From: Monarcha castaneiventris obscurior
Lineage: Eukaryota > Chordata > Aves > Passeriformes > Monarchidae
DNA length: 64,000 bases
NCBI GenBank assembly: GCA_026261815.1
Contig: JAMPIT010000890.1
Coordinates: forward strand, 6,788,001 to 6,852,000
Direction of reading: 5' to 3'
In this document: positions 54,601 to 61,133 of the stretch, piece after piece
Numbering within the stretch: position 1 is the first letter of the stretch
How the letters are laid out: each line of letters begins with the position of its first letter
Notes under the pieces: generated by a model
What the model saw: the letters and a program-made list of their open reading frames with translations, nothing else
Told to the model about the DNA's origin: nothing
The model's database searches: none
Program-made: the position numbers and the translations under genes

Positions 54601-57600
54601 TAATTACACCCTTTGGTTTTCAGCCAGGAAGCTAAAATTAAAATTTATAATCTCATAAAAAGTGCAAGAGATCTTTAACTTTCACAGGTAGTTTGGACCT
54701 TTCTATTTCAAAATGAACAACAGAGAAATTGAGTTACATCCATGAGTGCACACATGTATTCTTAGCTCAAGCTTCACAGTATACCCAATTGTCACCTACA
54801 AGAAGTTTGGGTCAGGTCTTTGCGTGGACAAGTGTGCTCCCACAGCCCCTGCTTAGCTGTCCTAGCCAGCAAGCAGCAGGGAGAGAAACCCAAAGCTGTC
54901 TCGTTTATCAGGCTCCACACTCCCTTGGTAATGGGAACACCTGAAAATCAGAGCTGAGCTCCATATGAGCCTCACTATCCAACTAAATGGAGCAGGAATA
55001 GCAGAGAGTGAGTCTGGCACCTACTTGGCTGTCACAGAAAGAAAAGGTCAGTGTAGACCTGTGGAACACCTCTCGCAGATGAATGGCCGGTTACAAAGAT
55101 TTGTTGCTGAGATGAAGGAATTTAATTGATTCCTCACAGAAGGTTTAGAGTAATCTTGGTTCTTTCCACGGCCATTAAATTTTTCTTCACAGCTCATTGT
55201 GTCTCTTAGAGCACAGAACACTTTTCAGCATCATAAAGCAACCTGACCAAATCATCACTGGGAATGGTTTTCTACATGTCAGTTTTTTAACTTGGTTCAT
55301 ATCTTGGTTTTTCCTCTCAGCTGCCAGGACACCTTTATTCTCAGATATTTCAGTGTGCACATACGTGTGCATATTCATGTACATGCATCTGTCTAGTCAT
55401 TTACTTGCTCTTCAGATAGTTAAAAGGAAGTTAATAAAAGTAATCCCAGTATTATCACTGTCGTTTATTATACTTTATATAAAATTGCTGTGACATTTGG
55501 GACCTCGGTTGACAATAATGGAGTTTAATTCTTAGGAAATGTCATGCTGTATTTCTGATGTGGCTCTTTCCTGGGCTAGAAACGTGGGTCTGATTTCCTA
55601 ACATTTTACTGCGCTTGCTGAGAATGTACCTTCAAATAAGTTTTCAGAACATGCCTCAGTGTTTTAGAGATGAACAAATAAATTCCAGGCTGTAGAATTA
55701 ATTGAGAAGAAAATTGAAGTAGGGAACAGAGGATTTCTGCCTTTATCGATACATTTTTAATCAGAGAACCTGTGGTCATTGAGGCATTGTAGAGGTTGAA
55801 GAGTTTAATCATTATATCACAGTCTGGCTGCAAATGTTCATAGGGTTTATGAAAATTGTGCAAAAAATGCATCAGTGTTTTAGTTGAACGCAGGGGGCTA
55901 CCTTTGGAGAATAAATTAATAAAAATCTTTCTAATCTCACACCAGAGCAGAACTACTGCTCTAATTGACTGAAATATGTTATGCAGAGCTCTTTTATTCC
56001 TGCCTTGACCTTTCTAAGGCTATATGGGAAACATACCTTCATGTGGTTCACTGGGGCAGAATTCCCACACATTCGCTTCTGCCTAGTAGTTTTACGATCA
56101 GAATTCCTAGGGGCTATTTAAGGAGTTGTAGTATGCAAGATGTGAAGTTTCTACCTTTAAAGTGAAGTTTCTACCTTTAAATTGTCTGTGTTTTGCAGCA
56201 GTTGTCATGTTACTAACTTTAGCTATTCAATAAGCTGATTTTTTTTATTTTGCTTCTTTCACACAATAGTGTGTTGTATCATCACCTAGCACATACAATG
56301 CAGCAGGAATATAATAATCTCTGCTTTCACTTCTTGTCCATAATGTTGTAAAGCAGAAGGTTTTTGCCTTACTTTCATAGTGGAGAAAGGCTATATCATC
56401 TTTTATGAGCAAGCCAGAAAAACATACAGATCTCCTTTCGGTGCTCAGAAACAACTTAGCTAGGAGGTCGAAGTCTGAGTTTGCCCTTTCAAAATAATAG
56501 CAAAAGTCACATTGATTTCAGTAGAAACAGGGACTCTACATTCTTCAGCTGTAAATTTTGCTCTGTGTGTGGGTAAATTGGGGCAGGGATGTGTGTTTCA
56601 CCTCTGTGCAGCACTGTGTTTGCTCACGTTGTGGAAAAACTTAGATGTTACTGACACAGTTGGTTTGATTGTTTCTATATTTCTCCTTTTCCTCAAAGGT
56701 CTCAAATCCAGAAGTACTAATGACTTAATCAAAAACATAGTTGAAGAACACTTTCAAGTATTTCAAGGTGAAATGCAAGAGAGCATGGCTCAGATTTTCA
56801 AGACTGTGTCTAGTTTGTCAGGTGACCTTGAAAATACAAAAGAATTAGTCAAGCATCTGAATGAAACCCAAAATAAATTTGTTCAGGAGAAAGATAGCGG
56901 GCCAACAGAACTTGACATTCTAGAGCTGAAGAGTCATATGGTGCAGATGAGAGAGGAAATGGCCCTCAGCTGTGACAAGCCTGTGAAAGCTTTACAAGAA
57001 AAGCAGAAGTCCTTGGAAGTTAACTTGGAGCATCAACAGTCAAGAAATGTAATTTATTATGAATCTTTAAATAGGACCCTTACTGAGATGAGAGCTGCTC
57101 ATGAACAACTGTTATCAGCTGAACAGTCCTCAAGACAAAGCGTCCCCTCAGCAGATAAAGTCATGGAGTACAATGTTACAGAGTACATGCTCACACTGCA
57201 TGAGAAAGTAAAGAGACAAGGCATGATGGTGCTGGAGATCTTTGATGACTTAAGAGTCCAAGATAGCAAGATCAGCAACCTCAGTGTTGCACTGGAAATT
57301 CAGAGGGACTCTGTTCTGGGGGTCTGTGATGACATGTTGTCAGAGAGCAGGACAGATTTCCAAGCACAGCTGGCAGCAGTCCAAGAGAACATCCTTGCCC
57401 TAAACAAGAGTCTCTCTGATGCATTCCTTCCCTTGGGCAATAAGATGGACAAAATGAACGAGCAAATTAATGATTTGTGCTATGATATGGAGATCCTGCA
57501 GCCCTTGATTGAACAAGGGGTACCTTTTAGTCTGACTTCAGAGTATGAGCAACAAATCGAAGCTCAAGAACTCAGAGAGAAACTTGATAACCTCACTGCT

Positions 57601-58678
57601 GTCATTAACAGAATGAGTTCTGCAATGAAGGAACTTTCCGAAACTCAGGAAGGACTTAAAAATGAATCTCAGGCTTATCAGGACCTGTTTGAGAGTCGTG
57701 TTAATGAATGCTCCATGGAAATAGAAGATGGATTAAACAAGACCATGATAGTAATAAACAGTGCTATTGATTCTATTCAAGATAATTATGTACTGAAAGA
57801 TATGCTGCATGCTCTAAGAAATGAGGCTGAAGCTTGCTGTGGCAGAGCTGAGGAGCTGGACAGCCTCCTGGCTTTCATTCCTCAGTTCCAACAGTTGAAT
57901 GAATCCCTCCAGTCACTGCTCTATAACAAGAAATACGAAATTACTTCACAAGTAGCACCACCTCTTTCTGATCTTCCATACAAGGAATCTGACAAAAGTA
58001 TCCTCCACAATTTCAGCAGACTTTTCTATACTTTAAATGATACATCAGCAAAAGTGGAAAAGCAGCAACAAGATATCAGCCGCCTGGAAGAAAAACTATT
58101 TGACTCTGTGGAGGGTTCAAAGGACCATGAGGTTCGCCTTCTGAATGTAGAGTCAAAAATTTCCAAGTTTTTGGCAAACAACTGTGTCTCGCTCAAAAAA
58201 ATGCAATCTGCCTCAACAGAGAAAGAACAGGTGGTCTCACTTCAGCTCCAGGCACTGAGTTCCAGGATCAAGGCCCTGGAAGCCAAGTCAATTCGTTTCT
58301 CAAACGTCATTCCACTTGTGAACAAGACTGCTCATGAGGCCTGGGGGCTGTGCCAGGATGCCAACACCAGCATCCAGAAAGTGAATGCAAGCCTACCTGT
58401 GCTAATTAAATTGGCTCAGCCAGATATCCCCCTGCTGCAGAGAGGCCTCAAGGAGCTCATTGAATCTGTGCTGGAAGTAAAAGCAGGAACTATTTTGACA
58501 AATTTAACCCAGCATGTTGATATATCGATGGTAAATGCAATGAACAATATCACCAAACTTCAGAAGCAGCTGAAACCAGTTATAAAGAAACCTTCCCCAG
58601 CAAAAAAAGTGGCAGCAAATGCCACCGTGAGCCTGGCAAGCCGAAGCCAGAGAAACACAGATAATGCAATAGATCCAG
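27115..58678 (+). CDS. MMRN1: Multimerin 1, seven exons in window, 3' end outside window
   Basis: MMRN1 is a secreted glycoprotein of the EMILIN/multimerin family. It forms large disulfide-linked multimers, is stored in platelet alpha-granules and endothelial cells, binds factor V and collagen, and supports adhesion. Seven exons join in frame with GT/AG sites: 27115-27641, 40461-40580, 42787-42893, 48163-48261, 51537-51575, 51979-52152 and 56699-58678. The encoded order is signal peptide (about 1-19), Ser/Thr-rich region (20-175), EMI domain (about 177-250, with NWCAYV and WKCCPGY signatures), linker, then coiled coil with many N-x-S/T sites up to residue 1015. Human MMRN1 is 1228 residues, and the missing part matches the EGF-like and C1q domains. 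These exons were searched for in 58679-64000 and not found, so they should lie beyond the right edge. The RGD motif known near the human EMI domain is not present in these exons. The neighbouring SNCA gene separates it from MMRN2. No frameshift or stop was seen. Confidence 0.96.
29128..29172 (-). mobile_element. MIR-like SINE fragment
   Basis: TGAGCCAGTTAGCAGCAAAG, then CCAGGACTGCATCCC, follows the reverse complement of the tRNA-derived part of MIR (pattern: CACAGCTAGTAAGTGGCAGAG, then CCGGGATTCGAACCC). It is short and old. Confidence 0.45.
34500..35230. promoter_or_regulatory. Orphan CpG-rich patch in MMRN1 intron 1
   Basis: About 0.7 kb of GC- and CpG-rich sequence, densest at about 34700-35060, stands inside an AT-rich intron 7 kb downstream of MMRN1 exon 1 and 5 kb before exon 2. 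No exon of a known gene, no transposon ends and no protein family are visible. Open frames here on both strands look composition-driven. It could be an internal or alternative promoter, an enhancer-type orphan island, or a GC-rich transposon remnant. Confidence 0.5.
36125..36154. repeat. (AAT)10 microsatellite
   Basis: Ten uninterrupted AAT units lie in MMRN1 intron 1. Confidence 0.97.
36440..36515 (+). mobile_element. MIR-like SINE fragment
   Basis: GGGTAAAGTGCAGGCTAGGG, then AGCCACAGGCTCAAGTCCTAA, then CCTCTGCC, follows the MIR head (pattern: GGTTAAGAGCACAGGCTTTGG...GGGTTCAAGTCCTGGCTCTGCC). It is diverged. Confidence 0.42.
37040..37620. other. Unclassified GC-elevated segment in MMRN1 intron 1
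   Basis: GC content is higher than in the flanks. On the minus strand an AATAAAA word (about 37128-37134) precedes CTCAAGCCCGGGCTTAAGTG, which has the look of an LTR core promoter or polyadenylation region, but I could not find matching TG...CA ends or a target duplication. It contains a (CT)8 run at 37477-37492. It may be an old LTR. Confidence 0.3.
40245..40325 (-). mobile_element. MIR-like SINE fragment just before MMRN1 exon 2
   Basis: GATGGAGAAATGATTCTG and GCACAAAGACTAAGTAATTG, then CCCAAGACAACATTGGC, follow the reverse complement of the MIR 3' part (pattern: CAGAGAGGTTAAGTGACTTGCCCAAGGTCACACAGC). It lies about 135 bp before the exon 2 acceptor. Confidence 0.55.
40461..40580 (+). CDS. 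MMRN1: MMRN1 exon 2: first half of EMI domain
   Basis: The exon is 120 nt between acceptor TATCTTACAG and donor CAGAG|GTATGG. Its first base completes a Lys codon with exon 1, and its last two bases start an Arg codon. It encodes 39 residues beginning NWCAYVHTKLVPTVVVDN and ending PCTWQIGSCAQ. These carry the first three EMI cysteines (NWC, KPC, GSC). The N-W-C-A-Y-V-H opening is the family signature of multimerin EMI domains, which mediate assembly and protein contacts. Confidence 0.97.
40581..42786 (+). other. MMRN1: MMRN1 intron 2
   Basis: This 2.2-kb phase-2 intron starts GTATGG and ends TTACAG. No other feature is recognised. Confidence 0.85.
42787..42893 (+). CDS. MMRN1: MMRN1 exon 3: second half of EMI domain
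   Basis: The exon is 107 nt between acceptor TTTTACAG and donor AAAG|GTGAGT. It encodes 35 complete residues and completes the EMI domain with VTSLEWKCCPGYRGQNCQPK, which holds the paired cysteines of WKCCPGY and a final Cys. The frame enters as phase 2 and leaves as phase 1. Confidence 0.97.
44101..44205 (+). mobile_element. MIR-like SINE fragment
   Basis: TTCTGGAAGCCACTTAAAATC, then TCCATAACCAAGTTTACCCAG, then CTAGAAAATTGAGATGA, follows the MIR 3' half (pattern: GGGCAAGTCACTTAACCTCT, then GTGCCTCAGTTTCCTCATCTG, then TAAAATGGGGAT). Confidence 0.6.
47242..47370 (+). mobile_element. MIR-like SINE, best-preserved copy
   Basis: This is nearly the full MIR layout in order: TAATGGCTAGAGATTGTATG (head), AGGTCAGTTCCCAGCTATCT (box region), then GGCACTTAACTTTCTGGACC and TCAGTTTCCCCAGCTGGGAT (the core and TCAGTTTCC block). 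MIR is an amniote-wide ancient SINE, so this is an old fossil. Confidence 0.68.
47680..47760. repeat. A/C-rich simple repeat
   Basis: Runs of A broken by CCAACC-type words (AACCAACCAACC, CCCCAAAAAACC). It is low-complexity sequence in MMRN1 intron 3. Confidence 0.85.
48163..48261 (+). CDS. MMRN1: MMRN1 exon 4: short Ser/Gln-rich linker
   Basis: The exon is 99 nt between a strong pyrimidine tract ending CTCTAG and the donor ACAG|GTCAGT. It encodes AQEQQSVIHSSQAESSRTV and onward to SGT, a hydrophilic linker after the EMI domain with no recognised fold. Both ends are phase 1, so skipping it would keep the frame. It is accepted because acceptor, donor and phase all agree with the exons either side. 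Confidence 0.85.
48262..51536 (+). other. MMRN1: MMRN1 intron 4
   Basis: This 3.3-kb phase-1 intron contains the roughly 167-bp tandem duplication at 49101-49434. No other exon was seen. Confidence 0.8.
49101..49434. repeat. Two-copy tandem duplication, period about 167 bp
   Basis: Copy 1 begins at 49101 with TAGTTGCTGGCAGTTTTGGT, then CTGGGAGAAATCCTGTG. Copy 2 begins at 49268 with TAGTTGTTGGCAGCTTTGTT, then CTGGGAGAAATCCTGCG. Further weaker matches follow in register (for example CCACTGTTGGCCACA against CGACTGTGGGCACA). The copies are clearly diverged. Confidence 0.7.
51537..51575 (+). CDS. MMRN1: MMRN1 exon 5: 39-nt exon with a CxC motif
   Basis: A very short exon lies between acceptor TTCTTTCAG and donor AATG|GTAAGT. 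It encodes D-TSLANSCSCVIN plus one base of the next codon. The CSC pair gives two cysteines between the EMI domain and the coil, candidates for inter-chain disulfides in the multimer. Both ends are phase 1, and it lies only 403 bp before exon 6. Because it is so short, it would be missed by open-frame searches. Confidence 0.82.
51576..51978 (+). other. MMRN1: MMRN1 intron 5 (403 bp)
   Basis: This is a short phase-1 intron, GTAAGT to CCAAG, with a T-rich tract before exon 6. It holds no other feature. Confidence 0.85.
51979..52152 (+). CDS. MMRN1: MMRN1 exon 6: start of the coiled coil
   Basis: The exon is 174 nt between acceptor CAACCAAG and donor AAAAG|GTAAGA. It encodes 57 complete residues, beginning LFQKMNEKISSQEMKLTFLQ and continuing KKVDSIAAAMSDVSKMLSSL. 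The regular spacing of Leu, Ile, Val and Met among charged residues is the start of the long coiled coil. Both ends are phase 1. The acceptor's pyrimidine tract is strong but sits 15-30 bases upstream of the AG. Confidence 0.92.
53581..53670. repeat. Minisatellite, 34-bp unit, about 2.6 copies
   Basis: The units at 53581-53614 and 53615-53648 differ by three bases. Both contain GTTGGCTTGGGAGAAAGAAA. A third, partial unit follows from 53649 to about 53670. Confidence 0.9.
56142..56181. repeat. 20-bp perfect tandem duplication
   Basis: The unit GTGAAGTTTCTACCTTTAAA is repeated exactly at 56142-56161 and 56162-56181, about 520 bp before MMRN1 exon 7. Confidence 0.95.
56699..58678 (+). CDS. MMRN1: MMRN1 exon 7: large coiled-coil exon
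   Basis: A 1980-nt exon runs between acceptor TTTTCCTCAAAG and donor CCAG|GTAATG, encoding 659 complete residues (about 357-1015 of the protein). The sequence is mostly heptad-like helix, with isolated cysteines (SCDKP, GVCDD, DLCYD, NECSM, EACCG, NNCVS, GLCQD) suited to inter-chain bonds. About sixteen N-x-S/T motifs are seen, including NET, NRT, NVT, NLS, NKS, NLT, NES, NKT, NFS, NDT, NTS, NAS, NIT and NAT. One large exon for the coil is the known layout of multimerin and EMILIN genes. The open frame extends upstream to 56512, but that part is intron because the acceptor at 56698 joins exon 6 in phase. No stop or frameshift lies inside. Confidence 0.97.
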
Positions 58679-58773
58679 GTAATGCGTTTTACTCTACTAA
58701 AATTCAAGGTGTGTTTTAAAAAGGTTTATGTAACAATTGTGACAGACTGAGTGGCAGAACTTGACTGAGAGTA

Positions 58774-58779
58774 AATAAA
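58774..58779 (+). terminator. MMRN1: Possible intronic polyadenylation signal in MMRN1 intron 7
   Basis: A canonical AATAAA lies 54 bases after the in-frame stop (58717-58719) reached if the exon 7 donor is not used. The sequence after it has GT-rich words (CTGTTGT at 58792, TCTTGTTT at about 58831). Use of this site would give a C1q-less product. AATAAA is common in AT-rich introns, so this is only a candidate. Confidence 0.3.
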
Positions 58780-61081
58780 ATGTCTAAAGGCTGTTGTAAA
58801 GAGCATTTCAGAGGAATCTCAGATTAGTCTCTTGTTTACAATAGAATTTATTTTGCTTGTGAGGAGATTTTGCACTGAGGCATTTAAAAGCTCCATTTAA
58901 TTTTCCTTAATAGATTCCCATCTGATCAGTTTAAGATATATATATACATGCACACACACTCAACTGAGAACCTGACCTTTGAAAAGTAACTGTCAGTTTA
59001 GACAAAATCTAAAGAACGAGAATGTTGTGCCTGAGTCTCAATTAACAATTTCAATAGAAAAAAATCTATGCAAGCTGGGAGAGAAATATGGAATTACATC
59101 AGCACTTTGCAGTGTCAGCAGGGATGAAAGGTATCAAAAACCTGAAGCAAGTGAATACAAATGACTGTAATGAGGCTTTTTCTGGCTCCTTCAGGACTTC
59201 ATTGACAAGTGTAGTTACAGTTACAACAGTCTTCTTGAAAAAGCAGGAATCCAGCCAATAAAGTAAATTTGGCTCCAGTCCACCTGGAGAGCAGCTCAGC
59301 TAAGCTAGAGCTGCCATTCTTAAAAAGGAAATTTGGGTGTGATCTGCTTCTGAACTTAAATTCAAATGCCATCATGTGAAATGAATTTATATGAATGAAT
59401 TCATAAAGTACAAACTCTTGAGTTATGACTTCTGTAATCATACTTGAGTGAAAATCAACAGCACAAGATAATGTTTTATGGAAATATAATTTCTGGCATA
59501 ATACAGAAAATGAAGAGTGAATGAGTGACTAGAAATACTGAGGTGATTCTGATTCACAGTAAAATTAGACAGATTTCTTAATGACAGAGACATGTCCAGA
59601 TACTCTTGAAGATCCAGACCTGAATACTTTCTGTAAAGGACTCTTAAACCTTTGAACATTTCTAAACCAATATTTGGTCCCTATTGCAAGCAGATGTAGA
59701 GGTAGTAAGAACTATTACTCTTGTTTGTGTGCTAAGGCCATGGATGATCTCTTTTTCCCTTCCATGCTTTTTTCCTTCCTTTCCACTTTGCTCTTTCATG
59801 TCTTCCTATCCTAGGGACAGCATTTCTCAATTATCAATGGAAAGGATCCTTTTTAAAGCCATAATCCCATGAGTAGCTTGGTTTCTGATGAAAACCATCC
59901 CCATTGAAGGATTTTAGTTCTTGGTTATCTTTTCAGTTAGAGAGGAAACACAGCTATTAGAGGAGAAAAATCACACTTAAAAATGCACCAAGTTTTGCCA
60001 AATTCTTGCTACAAAGTAATTTGAATATTTTGCTATTAAAAATTGCAATTCTTCCTCAGTCATTTGTGTTTTGTCTGCTCCTGCTAATGCACAGGATGGA
60101 AATTAAAAATCTTTGTTCAAAATTGAAATTAAGAGAAAATGAGATATGTCTTTGATCCTTCCCACACCATGTACTTTGTTGGAAAATACCACTAGGGCTA
60201 CCTGCCTGGAGCACAGGAAGGTGCCACCTGCTCTGGTTTTCACTCCAGATTGATGAACTAATGTCTTTCCTATTTATTATTTGTCTCATACTCAATTTTA
60301 GCAAATAACTTGCTTGATAGCTTTGGATATATGCTCACTTACAGAAAGTGTAGATCTTTGCAGATGTTGAGAAGCCTTATTTTTATACAAGGTTTCTACA
60401 TAGCAGTGTTTATGCTGACTTTTCCATCAGTAATGAGATTTGGTACTTAACGATATTTCAGGCTTAGCAAAACCACACATATTTCTGTAAGTTAAAGTAC
60501 CAAGATCATTACCCTAATTAACAAATATCCATCTTCTGCCTGGGTAGATTTTCCTTCTCTATGAAGGTTTTTCTTGCAAGTTCTAGGATTTGTGCTGCCT
60601 CTACTAAAATTTCTGGAAGAAATTCTAAGGCATAATTGGCTAATTATAAAATTTATTTAATCTCAGATCGCCTTTTTCAATTTAAAAATAAGGGATAAAA
60701 CGCTAGAAAGAGGTGAATGACAATTTTAATTGACTGAAAGACATTCAGTATTTGAGCCTACTCTAACAGATTAGGGTTTTAATTGGCTTTAATGTGTTCA
60801 GGATTTGACCCTGAGGTAATACTTTCCTAAGTAATTGATTGAAATCAAGAGAAAGCAATGTGAGTTTTCATTGCATGTTCAGGGACATAAACCTTTGCAG
60901 ACTTCCCATATTGTGGAATGAACTAAGGAAAATTTCTATGTCAGGTGGAGTCTGCAATATGTGTACGAGAGGTGAAAGCACCAACACTTTGCCTGATACT
61001 GACTGATATGGCAACCCAGGGTGGATAAAAAAGCGATGATTTAAGACAGCTTCAATATCTAATATAGAGGAGATGACAACC

Positions 61082-61084
<3 letters not shown>

Positions 61085-61128
<44 letters not shown>
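61085..61128. repeat. (AT)22 microsatellite
   Basis: An uninterrupted AT dinucleotide run in MMRN1 intron 7. It creates a spurious Tyr-Ile open frame on the minus strand. Confidence 0.97.

Positions 61129-61133
<5 letters not shown>

Larger units (their letters stand above)
52153..56698 (+). other. MMRN1: MMRN1 intron 6
   Basis: This 4.5-kb phase-1 intron starts GTAAGA and ends CTCAAAG. It contains the 34-bp minisatellite at 53581-53670 and the 20-bp duplication at 56142-56181. No other exon is supported. Confidence 0.8.

Noticed and set aside
56512..56698. Upstream extension of the large MMRN1 open frame from a Met at 56512
   Set aside because: The acceptor ending at 56698 joins exon 6 in phase, and the extra part lacks coiled-coil character. 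It is intron read-through.
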